From: CAWVSB01 sp046710535
GTDB taxonomy: Bacteria > Pseudomonadota > Gammaproteobacteria > Pseudomonadales > CAWVSB01
NCBI GenBank assembly: GCA_046710535.1
Contig: JBKEHH010000001.1
Location: 310,001 to 374,000 of the forward strand
Reading direction: 5' to 3'
DNA: 64,000 nt
Part shown: positions 26,742 to 35,844 of the stretch, one piece after another
How the letters are laid out: each line of letters begins with the position of its first letter
Position numbering within the stretch: position 1 is the first letter of the stretch
The notes under the pieces: model-generated
Told to the model about the DNA's origin: nothing
Database searches by the model: none
The model's input: the letters and a program-made list of their open reading frames with translations, nothing else
Position numbers and translations under genes: made by a program

Positions 26742-27362
26742 TTAAGTAGCTTTGCCACGGTTGTTGTGTCTTTGCTTTATAGCCTTATATAGGCTCTTTG
26801 GGCTTTCTTCAAGCTTAGGTGATGCCACAGATAGCTCTTTATATTTACCGAGCGGGATGTCAGCAACACTCCAGTCGCCAATACTATGCCGCACTAGGCG
26901 CAGGGTAGGGAAGCCAACTGCGGCGGTCATTCGTCTAACCTGACGATTACGTCCCTCAGTTATAGTTAGCTCTAGCCATGATGTGGGTAAGCTTTTACGG
27001 TATCTAACCGGTGGTTCTCTATCCCATAACTTGGGCTCAACAATTGTCTTTGCCTGAGCCGGTTTGGTGATGCCGTCTTTTAATTTAACGCCTGCTATTA
27101 ATTGGTTAATCGCGGCCGCGTTAATTTCACCATCAACTTGCACCCAGTATGTTTTCGGCTTATTAAATTTGGGGTTACTGATTTGGGCTTGCAGAGTTCC
27201 GTCATCGGTCAGCAGCACCAAACCTTCTGAATCCCGGTCTAGCCTTCCAGCCGGGTAAACCGCTTTAATCGTTATAAAATCAGCAAGCGTGCGGCGGTTA
27301 TCGCCATCGGTAAATTGCGTCAGCACATCAAAGGGTTTGTTAAATAAGATGAGGCGGCTCAT
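26742..27362 (-). CDS. rluE: 23S rRNA pseudouridine synthase RluE
   Basis: 206 residues, RsuA/RluB/E/F family. The catalytic aspartate is D42 in GRLDRDSEG, followed by LLTDDGTLQAQI, and RNRQVRRM marks the C-terminal half. No N-terminal S4 domain, which distinguishes RluE (modifies U2457 of 23S rRNA in E. coli) from RluB/F. Divergent from icd with a 97-base gap to the icd ATG at 27460. Confidence 0.92.
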   Translation of the reverse strand: MSRLILFNKPFDVLTQFTDGDNRRTLADFITIKAVYPAGRLDRDSEGLVLLTDDGTLQAQISNPKFNKPKTYWVQVDGEINAAAINQLIAGVKLKDGITKPAQAKTIVEPKLWDREPPVRYRKSLPTSWLELTITEGRNRQVRRMTAAVGFPTLRLVRHSIGDWSVADIPLGKYKELSVASPKLEESPKSLYKAIKQRHNNRGKAT

Positions 27363-27459
27363 AGCAAACGGTTAACTCTGGTTATTTTGATTTCGATGAT
27401 ACCGATACAGCAAAAATTGTTATATTCTGATGGGCCACCGTCAAGTAGAAGGATTCATT

Positions 27460-28716
27460 ATGGGCTATCAGCATATTAAGTTACCTGAGACAGGGTCAAA
27501 GATCACCGTTAATTCTGATTTTTCTCTCAATGTGCCTGCGCAACCTATTATTCCGTTTATTGAAGGCGACGGCATTGGCGTCGATATAACGCCAGTGATG
27601 TTAAAAGTTGTCGATGCTGCTGTTGAAAAAGCTTATGGCGGCGCGAAAAAAATCAGCTGGATGGAAATATATACTGGTGAGAAAGCTGCCGATCTCTATG
27701 ATGGAGACTGGTTTCCGGCTGAAACCTTAGACGCGATTAAAGAATATGCTGTTGCGATTAAAGGCCCATTAACAACCCCTGTCGGTGGCGGATTTCGCTC
27801 ATTAAATGTGGCGCTGCGCCAAGAGCTTGACTTATACGTTTGTCTGCGGCCAGTACGTTGGTTTGAAGGAGTGCCATCGCCAGTGCGCGAGCCACATAAA
27901 ACCAACATGGTAATCTTTAGAGAGAACGCTGAAGACATTTACGCCGGTATTGAGTGGAAAGCCGGCAGTGTGGATGCAAAGCGTGTTATTGCATTTTTAC
28001 AAGACGAAATGGGCGTAACCAAGATTCGTTTTGATCAAAACTGCGGCATCGGTGTTAAGCCGGTTTCAGAGGAAGGCACCAAGCGCCTAGTGCGCAATGC
28101 AATTCAATACACTATTGATCAAGACTTACCTTCAATCACTTTGGTGCATAAAGGTAATATTATGAAATTTACCGAAGGTGCGTTTAAAGACTGGGGTTAC
28201 GAGCTCGCCATGCAAGAATTTGACGGCCAGCTAATTGACGGAGGCCCATGGGTTAGCATTAAAAATCCAATTACAGGCAAACAGATTGTTATTAAAGATG
28301 TAATTGCCGATGCGATGCTGCAGCAAGTACTGTTGCGCCCCGACGAATACAGCGTTATCGCCACGCTTAATCTAAACGGTGATTACTTGTCTGATGCCTT
28401 GGCTGCTCAAGTGGGTGGTATTGGCATAGCGCCAGGAGCCAACCTTAGTGACAATGTAGCTCTATTTGAGGCAACTCACGGCACCGCGCCAAAATATGCG
28501 GGCCAAGACAAGGTTAACCCTGGCTCGCTTATATTGTCAGCCGAGATGATGCTGCGGCATATAGGGTGGAATGAAGCAGCAGATTTAATCATTATCGGGA
28601 TGAATGGCGCTATCGCGGCTAAAACAGTCACCTACGATTTTGAGCGCTTAATGGATGGAGCGAAACTGATGAAATGTTCAGAGTTTGGCGATGCAATGAT
28701 TGCTAAGATGAACTAG
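27460..28716 (+). CDS. icd: NADP-dependent isocitrate dehydrogenase
   Basis: Starting at the ATG at 27460 (AGAAGGA ribosome site 8 bases upstream) gives 418 residues, like E. coli (416). A frame extension to 27430 is not conserved. The phosphorylatable serine is S114 in GFRSLNVALRQ. The NADP-specifying Lys-Tyr is kept in HGTAPKYAGQDKVNPGS. The enzyme decarboxylates isocitrate in the TCA cycle. AceK control is possible in principle, but no aceK is in this window. Confidence 0.97.
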   Translation: MGYQHIKLPETGSKITVNSDFSLNVPAQPIIPFIEGDGIGVDITPVMLKVVDAAVEKAYGGAKKISWMEIYTGEKAADLYDGDWFPAETLDAIKEYAVAIKGPLTTPVGGGFRSLNVALRQELDLYVCLRPVRWFEGVPSPVREPHKTNMVIFRENAEDIYAGIEWKAGSVDAKRVIAFLQDEMGVTKIRFDQNCGIGVKPVSEEGTKRLVRNAIQYTIDQDLPSITLVHKGNIMKFTEGAFKDWGYELAMQEFDGQLIDGGPWVSIKNPITGKQIVIKDVIADAMLQQVLLRPDEYSVIATLNLNGDYLSDALAAQVGGIGIAPGANLSDNVALFEATHGTAPKYAGQDKVNPGSLILSAEMMLRHIGWNEAADLIIIGMNGAIAAKTVTYDFERLMDGAKLMKCSEFGDAMIAKMN

Positions 28717-28906
28717 TAGGCCATTAACGCCGTATATGGTCAAGTAACTCTGGCTTTTTTGTGCCGGCTAACCTTGCAATAAGAGAAAATGAGCCCAAAT
28801 TAATGAACCAGTTTATTGAATAAGACAATTCATTGGCAATTATATGTCGTTGCATTAGTCTAACAGTATGCGCAAAGCCACATAACTGTATTAAAGATTA
28901 GGAAAT

Positions 28907-29251
28907 ATGTCAGAACAAGATCAGAATAATTTGCCAAATCATGATATTGGATTGGTGGTTGAAGAAGCAAAACCGAAGTTAAAGCGCCCGTCTATGTATC
29001 GGGTTGTGTTGCTCAATGACGACTACACGCCAATGGAATTTGTGGTGCATGTGCTACAGTCTTTTTTCACTTTGGAGTTGGAACAGGCGACACAAGTAAT
29101 GCTAAAGGTACATACCGAAGGAAAAGGCGTATGCGGCGTTTATACCCGCGACGTGGCCGAGACCAAGGCCGAACAAGTGAATATGTACTCACGTGAGAAT
29201 GAACATCCGCTGTTGTGTGATATTGAAATAGCAGAAGATGACGCTAGTTAA
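28907..29251 (+). CDS. clpS: ClpS adaptor for N-degron recognition
   Basis: 114 residues. A flexible N-terminus precedes the core YRVVLLNDDYTPMEFVV, with the N-degron pocket D/E residues in LNDDYTPMEF, and later HTEGKGVCGVYTRDVAETK. ClpS delivers N-end-rule substrates to ClpAP. It lies 20 bases before clpA and 190 bases after icd. That gap holds a short imperfect hairpin behind icd and nothing else recognisable; cspD, which sits here in Pseudomonas, is absent. Confidence 0.97.
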   Translation: MSEQDQNNLPNHDIGLVVEEAKPKLKRPSMYRVVLLNDDYTPMEFVVHVLQSFFTLELEQATQVMLKVHTEGKGVCGVYTRDVAETKAEQVNMYSRENEHPLLCDIEIAEDDAS

Positions 29252-29271
29252 TTAAATGGTAGAGGCAAACT

Positions 29272-31548
29272 ATGTTAAGTAAAGAATTAGAAGGCACGCT
29301 AAATGACGCCTTTACCTATGCTCGCAATAGAAACCATGAGTTTCTTACCTTAGAGCACTTGTTGTTGGCTCTATTAGGAGAGCAGGCGGCTCAAGCTGCA
29401 TTGCAAGCTTGTAACGGTAATGTAGATATTTTGCACGAAGATCTTGAAGAATATGTCGATGCGACAACACCGTTAATTCCTGAAGGTCAAGAAGATAGAG
29501 AAACCCAGCCAACTTTAGGCTTTCAGCGCGTGTTACAGCGAGCTGTGTTTCACGTTCAGTCTTCAGGCAAACAAGAAGTTAATGGCGCCAATGTATTGGT
29601 TGCTATCTTTAGTGAGCAAGAAAGCCAGGCAGTTTTTTTGTTACATCAGCAAAATATTGGCCGCTTAGATATTATTAATTATATTACTCACGGCATTTCT
29701 AAAGTCGAGGGTGAGAGTGAGCCAGACAGCGCCGCCAGTAAAGAAGGTGACAGCGTAGAAGAAGATGCTGGGCCGTTAGAGAGCTATGCTGAAAATCTAA
29801 ATGCTCAAGCTATGGCAGGCAAAATTGATCCATTAATTGGCCGCAGTGAAGAATTAACTCGAGTGGCCCAAATTCTTACCCGCAGACGTAAAAATAATCC
29901 CCTGTTGGTTGGTGAAGCAGGCGTTGGCAAGACCGCTATAGCTGAAGGCTTAGCTAAACGTATTGTCGATGGCGAAGTGCCTGATGTGTTGAAAGACTCA
30001 GTTATTTATTCATTGGATATGGGTGCATTATTGGCAGGCACTAAATACCGCGGTGATTTTGAAAAACGTTTTAAAGGTCTGTTGGCTGAGCTTAAAAAAA
30101 TACCTGGTTCAATTCTATTTATTGATGAAATTCATACTATTATAGGTGCCGGCGCTGCCTCCGGTGGGGTAATGGATGCATCCAACTTACTTAAACCATT
30201 ATTGTCATCGGGTGAAATTCGCTGTTTCGGTTCAACCACTTTCCAAGAGTATCGTGGTATTTTTGAAAAAGACCGTGCGCTGTCGCGACGCTTTCAAAAA
30301 GTGGATGTACCAGAGCCTTCAGTTGAAGATACCTATTCAATACTTAAAGGCTTGAAGTCGCGTTATGAAGCGCATCATGATATCCGTTACACAGACAAAG
30401 GTTTACGTAGCGCGGCCGAGTTAGCAGGGCGCTATATTAATGATCGATTTTTACCAGACAAAGCGATTGATGTTATTGATGAGGCGGGCGCTTTTCAAAA
30501 TTTGCAGCCCGCAAGTAAACGTAAGAAAAGTATTAACGTTGTTGATATTGAAAACATCGTCGCGCGAATGGCGAAGATTCCAGCGAAAAATGTTTCCAGT
30601 ACCGATAAAGAGAGTTTGGCTAGGTTAGAGCAGAACTTGAAAATGGTTATCTTCGGTCAAGATGAGGGTGTTGAAACGCTTACTACGGCTATTAAATTGT
30701 CCCGTTCTGGCTTAGGTTCGCCAGATAAGCCTGTAGGCTCATTCTTATTTTCTGGACCAACTGGTGTTGGTAAGACAGAAGTATGCCGCCAGCTAGCCCG
30801 TATTATGGGTGTAGAGTTAGTGCGCTTTGATATGTCCGAGTATATGGAGCGTCACACGGTATCGCGCTTAATCGGTGCGCCGCCGGGCTATGTTGGTTTT
30901 GACCAAGGAGGCTTACTTACTGAGGCAGTTAACAAGACGCCATATTGCGTGTTGTTACTAGATGAAATTGAAAAGGCGCATCCTGAAGTCTTTAACTTGT
31001 TATTACAGGTAATGGATCACGGTACGTTAACTGATAACAACGGACGCAAAGCAGATTTCCGCAATGTGATATTGGTAATGACTACCAATGCCGGTGCAGA
31101 AAGCATGTCCCGTGCATCGATTGGGTTCGCTCAGCAAGACCATAGTAAAGATGGCGCTGAAGAACTTAAGAAAGTGTTTACGCCAGAGTTTCGTAACCGC
31201 TTAGATGGTGTTATTCAATTCTCTAGCTTACAGCGTGACGTTGTCTTAACCGTGGTTGATAAATTTTTGGTTGAGCTTCAGTCTCAGTTGGATGACAAAC
31301 GTGTGTTGCTAGATGTATCTGATGAAGCGCGCGAGTGGTTGATGGACAAAGGATATGATCCATTGATGGGCGCAAGACCGTTGGCCAGGGTTATTCAAGA
31401 CTACATTAAGAAGCCATTGGCTGAGATGGTATTATTTGGTGAGCTAGCTGATGGTGGTGGTGGTGAGGTCGATGTTGCGGTTAAAGATGGAGAGCTAGTG
31501 CTTGAGGTGAAAGACCATAAGCAGCTGGCAGAACCGGTCGCTAATTAG
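29272..31548 (+). CDS. clpA: ATP-dependent Clp protease ATPase subunit ClpA
   Basis: 758 residues, equal to E. coli ClpA. N-terminal Clp-N repeats (~1-140), an acidic linker (around 150-165), D1 AAA+ with Walker A GEAGVGKT, and D2 with GPTGVGKTE and LLLDEIEKAHPEV. No ClpB-type middle coiled coil is present. It unfolds substrates for ClpP in the cytoplasm, with ClpS as adaptor. It ends at a good terminator shared with the island genes. Confidence 0.97.
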   Translation: MLSKELEGTLNDAFTYARNRNHEFLTLEHLLLALLGEQAAQAALQACNGNVDILHEDLEEYVDATTPLIPEGQEDRETQPTLGFQRVLQRAVFHVQSSGKQEVNGANVLVAIFSEQESQAVFLLHQQNIGRLDIINYITHGISKVEGESEPDSAASKEGDSVEEDAGPLESYAENLNAQAMAGKIDPLIGRSEELTRVAQILTRRRKNNPLLVGEAGVGKTAIAEGLAKRIVDGEVPDVLKDSVIYSLDMGALLAGTKYRGDFEKRFKGLLAELKKIPGSILFIDEIHTIIGAGAASGGVMDASNLLKPLLSSGEIRCFGSTTFQEYRGIFEKDRALSRRFQKVDVPEPSVEDTYSILKGLKSRYEAHHDIRYTDKGLRSAAELAGRYINDRFLPDKAIDVIDEAGAFQNLQPASKRKKSINVVDIENIVARMAKIPAKNVSSTDKESLARLEQNLKMVIFGQDEGVETLTTAIKLSRSGLGSPDKPVGSFLFSGPTGVGKTEVCRQLARIMGVELVRFDMSEYMERHTVSRLIGAPPGYVGFDQGGLLTEAVNKTPYCVLLLDEIEKAHPEVFNLLLQVMDHGTLTDNNGRKADFRNVILVMTTNAGAESMSRASIGFAQQDHSKDGAEELKKVFTPEFRNRLDGVIQFSSLQRDVVLTVVDKFLVELQSQLDDKRVLLDVSDEAREWLMDKGYDPLMGARPLARVIQDYIKKPLAEMVLFGELADGGGGEVDVAVKDGELVLEVKDHKQLAEPVAN

Positions 31549-31565
31549 CTAGAATAGAAGTAGTT

Positions 31566-31592
31566 AAAAGGGGCAGCCTATCGCCTCTTTTT
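31566..31592. terminator. Bidirectional terminator between clpA and the histidine kinase gene
   Basis: Stem AAAAGGGGC / GCCTCTTTT (31566-31574 with 31583-31591, one G-U pair on one strand), 8-base loop, flanked by A and T runs on both sides. It can stop clpA transcription and, read on the minus strand, the H-NOX operon. Confidence 0.75.
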
Positions 31593-31599
31593 ATGATCT

Positions 31600-33612
31600 T
31601 TACCTAGTTAAACTATTTGCATAGTCATCAAGTGCGGTTAACGATTCGTCGGTAAGTGAGCCAAGCGTCGAAATTAAGACATTCATTTCACTAGTGCTGG
31701 CAGTTATCGATGCCAGTTCAAGAGATTTTAGATGTTGGCCTAGTTGCTCTGCACCGAGACTTCGAGCGCCGCTTAATATTGCGTGACACGCTTTAGCTAC
31801 GTCGTCGAAGTTTAGGTCATTGTACTCTGTGTTTATTGCTTTGATACCTTTACGACATTCTTGGGCGAACATTTCAGCGATATCTTGATAGGCTTCAATG
31901 CCGATATCGGCAACTAGTTTTTCAGCGGCGGTTATATCAATTAGCGCGACAAGTTTAGGCTTCAACATAGAGTCGCTTGTGGTTGTTTCTGGTTGTTGCG
32001 CACTCGACAGCCATTGCCCAAGTATTAGATTAAGTGCGCCACCATCAATGGGTTTGTTCATCACTGCATTCATGCCGGTAGCAAGAAATTCACCTGCTTG
32101 GTCTTGGCCAGCGTGGGCGGTCAGGGCGATAATGGGGAGGTTATCTAGGGCATGATTTTCACGCAAAATTTTAGTTGCTGTTACGCCATCCATTACTGGC
32201 ATTGATATATCCATAAATATAAGATCGTATTCCACTTTAGCAATCTGGCTTATGGCCTCTTCACCGTTACCGACCACATCTACTTCGACGCCTCGCTTCT
32301 CTAATATTTTAGTCATCAACTGCTGATTAATTTCATTATCCTCAGCTAGTAATATTTTTCCGACGAATTGATTTTTATTGGTCGGTTGATAATCATATCT
32401 TCGATTCGGACTAGACTTACTTTTTTCGATAGGGACCCCAAAGCTAAAGCGTGTCCCTATATTCAGCTTTGAGCTGAAATCAATATGCCCGCCCATAATA
32501 TCAACCATTCGGTGACATATATTCAAGCCTAGCCCAGTACCGCTCCCAATATCTGATTTATCTTGGTCAATAGTCCAGAAGGGTTTGAACACATGGGGCT
32601 TTATATGTGCAGGAATACCTGCACCGGTATCTTCTACTGCCAGTAATAGTTGCGAGTCATCAATGGATAATTTTGCCGACACTGTAATAGATCCTTGATT
32701 GGTAAACTTAATAGCGTTACTCAGTAAATTGATTAGCACCTGTCTTATTTTTGGCTCGTCGCCGACTAGCCTCAAGTCTTGCTCACAATCTATTTTTTTT
32801 ATCAGCAAGACATTTTTCTGTGCAGCCTTGGCTTCAATAATGGTTAACGCTGCATCGACACATGCGTTTATGTCAAAAGCAATCACGTCATTGCTAAATC
32901 CGCCAGATTGCAGTTTTGAATAATCGAGCACACTGTTGATGACATTTTTTAGATTGTCAGAAGACTGAGTAGCAATGGAATGCATACGATTAGATTCGTC
33001 AGAAAGTTGGTCTTTATCAATCAACTCCAGGGCCATAGCGACACCATTAAGCGGTGTTCGCATTTCATGGCTCATTATGGCGAAAAAATCAGCTTGAGCT
33101 TGATAGGACAGTTTAGTTTTCTCATGAGCCTGTTTGATCTCGACCGTTAATTGCTCTAGATCTGCTAAGTTTTGGCGCTCTGTAGCCAATAAGACAAGTT
33201 GGTCTAACTGTGGATCGATAGCACTAAAATCGCGCAACTTCATTTTAATATCGGGCCTTTTTTTAGTCATCCAAGCAAGCCATGGCGAGCCTACGAAGCG
33301 ACATTTTTTGCCGTCTATGTCGCCGATAAACTGTCCTCGAATTGCGAAGCTCTTGTCACAGGTTTCAAGTAAAGCCATCTTGCCATTGGTCGATATAAGG
33401 TCGTCAAAGGAGGATAAAGCATTGGGCCGTTGAATCCGAAATACACTCATCAAAGGTTGATCTTCGATATTCGGCATAAAGCGTCTTGATGTGTCGCTTA
33501 TTGAACGTATTATTAAGTCGCGGTCAATAACAAAGTGTATTGAAAATGCTGAATTTATTAAGTGATCTGTTTCGCTTGTAATAGGCATACTAGGTTCTTT
33601 TATATTTACCAC
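31600..33612 (-). CDS. hnoK: Hybrid histidine kinase, H-NOX partner (HnoK-like)
   Basis: 670 residues from a GTG start; the ATG at 33588 is an alternative. The N-terminal ~150 residues resemble the haem-NO-binding-associated domain and no transmembrane helix is seen, so the kinase is cytoplasmic. A short coiled coil (~150-170) leads to HisKA with H182 in SHEMRTPLNG and HATPase motifs NLLSNAIKFT, DTGAGIP and GTGLGL. A receiver domain with D468 (FMDISMPVMDG) and a C-terminal HPt-like domain with H610 follow. The HPt motif is atypical: CHAILSGARSLGA instead of AHxLKGSA. It starts 3 bases after the H-NOX gene, and H-NOX proteins silence such kinases when NO-bound. The HPt could pass phosphate to the response regulator encoded upstream. 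Confidence 0.9.
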   Translation of the reverse strand: MVNIKEPSMPITSETDHLINSAFSIHFVIDRDLIIRSISDTSRRFMPNIEDQPLMSVFRIQRPNALSSFDDLISTNGKMALLETCDKSFAIRGQFIGDIDGKKCRFVGSPWLAWMTKKRPDIKMKLRDFSAIDPQLDQLVLLATERQNLADLEQLTVEIKQAHEKTKLSYQAQADFFAIMSHEMRTPLNGVAMALELIDKDQLSDESNRMHSIATQSSDNLKNVINSVLDYSKLQSGGFSNDVIAFDINACVDAALTIIEAKAAQKNVLLIKKIDCEQDLRLVGDEPKIRQVLINLLSNAIKFTNQGSITVSAKLSIDDSQLLLAVEDTGAGIPAHIKPHVFKPFWTIDQDKSDIGSGTGLGLNICHRMVDIMGGHIDFSSKLNIGTRFSFGVPIEKSKSSPNRRYDYQPTNKNQFVGKILLAEDNEINQQLMTKILEKRGVEVDVVGNGEEAISQIAKVEYDLIFMDISMPVMDGVTATKILRENHALDNLPIIALTAHAGQDQAGEFLATGMNAVMNKPIDGGALNLILGQWLSSAQQPETTTSDSMLKPKLVALIDITAAEKLVADIGIEAYQDIAEMFAQECRKGIKAINTEYNDLNFDDVAKACHAILSGARSLGAEQLGQHLKSLELASITASTSEMNVLISTLGSLTDESLTALDDYANSLTR

Positions 33613-33615
33613 AGA

Positions 33616-34161
33616 CTAAACTATACGCATAGTGACTACGCTAGTTTCCCCTTTATCCACAGCCCTTGCCACAACACTTTCGAATTCGACCTGTACTTCG
33701 AATCTATCCGCTAAGCCTTTTATTATTCCAATAAGAAATGGTCTCAAGCCTTCGCGCTTACTCTCATATACTAATTCCATCTTGTTGTTATCAGTAGTGG
33801 TAATGAAATGTGGTGGTATATAGTCAATAAATGTTGAGGTAATTCGATCGTGAAGGCTATTAACGTTATCTAAGAATTCAAACAAATTATCACCGGTACT
33901 TTGAAACAACATTTCGTAGGCACTTGGTGCCGTTACTGTTGCCCAATAGTGGCCAAATAATTCTAGACATGCAGCCGCTGGAGTTTCAAGTACCTCTGAG
34001 GTAGCACCGACTAGCGCGTAGGTTGTATCGTCATTATATTGCTCCATTGTGGTAAAGGAGTCCTCAGGCACCGCTGACTTCGTCAAAATACTATCCCATA
34101 CCTCTTGTCCATGGCCATCTGTGATCATCGTTTTAAGCGCTTTGTTTATTAATCCGTACAC
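33616..34161 (-). CDS. hnoX: H-NOX haem-based nitric oxide sensor
   Basis: 181 residues, the standard stand-alone H-NOX length. The proximal haem ligand is H104 (SLHDRI). P116 contacts the haem, and the propionate-binding YxSxR motif is Y132-E-S134-K-R136 (VYESKREGL). The protein begins MYGLINKAL, typical of the family. H-NOX proteins of facultative gammaproteobacteria bind NO at ferrous haem and inhibit a co-encoded kinase. It lies between the response regulator (18-base gap) and the kinase (3-base gap), so all three are one operon. Confidence 0.95.
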   Translation of the reverse strand: MYGLINKALKTMITDGHGQEVWDSILTKSAVPEDSFTTMEQYNDDTTYALVGATSEVLETPAAACLELFGHYWATVTAPSAYEMLFQSTGDNLFEFLDNVNSLHDRITSTFIDYIPPHFITTTDNNKMELVYESKREGLRPFLIGIIKGLADRFEVQVEFESVVARAVDKGETSVVTMRIV

Positions 34162-34179
34162 GTCTCAGGCTCCTTTTAG

Positions 34180-35592
34180 CTAAACAGGTGAGCTCCATAG
34201 CTGGATTTTACGGTAAAGGGTTGATGGGGCTACTTCAAGTTTGCCAGCGGCCTTATTAATACTGCCGTGACACAGCTCAATAGCTCGCTCGATAATTGCT
34301 TTTTCTTCTAACCACAGCGGGCTTATGTGACTGCTGGCTTGGGCAGTTATGGGTTGGCCTGTATAACTGTTAACGCGCCAGTCATTATTCTTGTGCTCAA
34401 CCTGCGATGGCTCTGTTAATTCATTGGTCATATCTCGCATCGGTAGCATATATGAATCAACAGTTTCACCGTCATGCAGCACGACGATATTTTGAATAGC
34501 ATTCTCTAATTCGCGAACATTGCCGCGCCAGGGGTAGTTGAGCAATAGTTGCTGGGCTTGGCTACTAAAGCGTTTGAATCTTTTGCCGTCACGGCTAGAA
34601 AATTTAGCTAGAAACGCTTCGGCCAGCATAAGAATATCTTGCTCTCTTTGGCGCAGCGGTGGCATGTATACAGGTACTACATGCAGGCGATAGTAGAGAT
34701 CCTCGCGAAAGCGGCCTTCTCGTACTTCTAACATTGGATCTCTATTAGTGGCGCAGACAAATCGAATATCGGCGGTTTCCATTTTGTTGCTGCCCACTTT
34801 TTGGTAGCTACCCGTCTGGACAAAGCGCAGTAATTTCTTCTGTAATTCTAAGTCCATTTCACATATTTCATCTAAGAATAAAGTGCCTCCATCAGCGATT
34901 GTCGCTGCACCTTCTCCGTCTGACGTGGCGCCGGTAAACGCGCCTTTGACATGTCCAAATAGCTCACTTTCCATTAATTCACTAGGAATGGCGGCACAAT
35001 TTAGCGCATGGAAGTTTGCCGCTGCACGTCGGCTTTTTTGATGAACTGCTTCTGCCGCTAATTCCTTACCGGTACCGCTTTCACCAATGATAAAAGCGGT
35101 GGCACTACTGGCAGCCAGACTATCGATTGTTTTGTAAACCGCTTGCATCGGCAGTGATTTACCAATAAATCGACAGTAATGATCAATGTCAAAAGACGAG
35201 TAGTTGGCAACTTTACGGTGAAGGTCTTGATGCTTGGTTGCATTGTCCAAAGTAACTAATAGACGCGCGGCGTCAAAAGGCTTAGTTAAGAAATCGAAAG
35301 CACCATCTTCTATTGCCTGTACTGCCATTTGAGAGGAGCCATGTGCAGTCATTACAATAATCTCTATATCATCAAGCTGTGCATGAATCTCTTTCAATAG
35401 CGTCAGCCCACTGCCATCGGGTAGCTCTACATCTAGCAAGATAATATCGGGAGTTTCCCGCTCAATCTCGCTATAGGCTGTATTTAAGTCAGTGACCATT
35501 CTTACTTGGTAATTAGTGTCATTTAAGTAGGCTTTATAAATGGCGGCCATTGAAAGACTATCTTCTACCATTAATATCTTTTTCTGGGGCAT
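34180..35592 (-). CDS. Sigma54-dependent response regulator (NtrC/LuxO type), first gene of the H-NOX operon
   Basis: 470 residues. Receiver domain with phospho-acceptor D54 (LLDVELPDG). AAA+ domain with Walker A GESGTGKE (170-177), the sigma54-contacting GAFTGA loop (217-222), Walker B GGTLFLDE and an R-finger region FREDLYYRL. A Fis-type helix-turn-helix lies at the C-terminus (SINKAAGKLEVAPSTLYRK). The intact GAFTGA means it should be a true sigma54 activator. The domain order equals LuxO/HnoC-type regulators that act downstream of H-NOX kinases in vibrios and Shewanella. A consensus sigma54 promoter and palindromic sites lie just upstream, suggesting autoregulation. Confidence 0.93.
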   Translation of the reverse strand: MPQKKILMVEDSLSMAAIYKAYLNDTNYQVRMVTDLNTAYSEIERETPDIILLDVELPDGSGLTLLKEIHAQLDDIEIIVMTAHGSSQMAVQAIEDGAFDFLTKPFDAARLLVTLDNATKHQDLHRKVANYSSFDIDHYCRFIGKSLPMQAVYKTIDSLAASSATAFIIGESGTGKELAAEAVHQKSRRAAANFHALNCAAIPSELMESELFGHVKGAFTGATSDGEGAATIADGGTLFLDEICEMDLELQKKLLRFVQTGSYQKVGSNKMETADIRFVCATNRDPMLEVREGRFREDLYYRLHVVPVYMPPLRQREQDILMLAEAFLAKFSSRDGKRFKRFSSQAQQLLLNYPWRGNVRELENAIQNIVVLHDGETVDSYMLPMRDMTNELTEPSQVEHKNNDWRVNSYTGQPITAQASSHISPLWLEEKAIIERAIELCHGSINKAAGKLEVAPSTLYRKIQLWSSPV

Positions 35593-35638
35593 GGTTGCTA
35601 TCCAAGGTTACTCTTAGGTATCGTGTTGCAGTAAGCTT

Positions 35639-35654
35639 TGCAAATTGCATACCA
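35639..35654 (-). promoter_or_regulatory. Sigma54 promoter of the H-NOX operon
   Basis: Read on the minus strand, the site is TGGTATGCAATTTGCA. It fits the sigma54 consensus TGGYAYR-N4-TTGCW at every position, with GG and GC separated by exactly 10 bases. The predicted transcript would start near 35627, about 35 bases before the regulator ATG at 35592. It overlaps one TTGCA-N3-TGCAT palindrome (35638-35650), so bound activator could also occlude the promoter. Confidence 0.75.
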
Positions 35655-35715
35655 CTAATAAATCTATAAAAAACAACTGGTTAAAATTCACAATTTTATA
35701 CGAAGGCAACTGCTG

Positions 35716-35747
35716 TTGCATTATGCATCTATTTTTGCAATTTGCAT
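35716..35747. promoter_or_regulatory. Pair of TTGCA-N3-TGCAT palindromes, candidate enhancer sites
   Basis: TTGCATTATGCAT (35716-35728) and TTGCAATTTGCAT (35735-35747) share both arms and the same 3-base spacer, with centres 19 bases apart (close to two helical turns). A third identical-arm copy is at 35638-35650. The pattern closely resembles the TTGCA-N3-TGCAA site described for LuxO. At about 62-93 bases upstream of the -24 element of the minus-strand promoter they are well placed as upstream activator sites for the encoded regulator. Confidence 0.65.
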
Positions 35748-35820
35748 TACACAAAACAATAGTGAGATTCGCTATCCGTCTTGATAAGGCGATGGCGCAG
35801 TATTTACGATAGGCTAGACC

Positions 35821-35844
35821 AGTCTAAAGGGAAATATTTAGACT
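35821..35844. repeat. Perfect 8-base inverted repeat
   Basis: AGTCTAAA (35821-35828) and TTTAGACT (35837-35844) with an 8-base spacer, in the regulatory gap. It could be an operator or a small hairpin. No T run follows on either strand, so it is not a terminator. Confidence 0.5.

Noticed and set aside
28717..28906. tRNA gene or cspD between icd and clpS
   Set aside because: No cloverleaf or TTCRA arm and no cold-shock motif could be found; only a weak imperfect hairpin and a T run.
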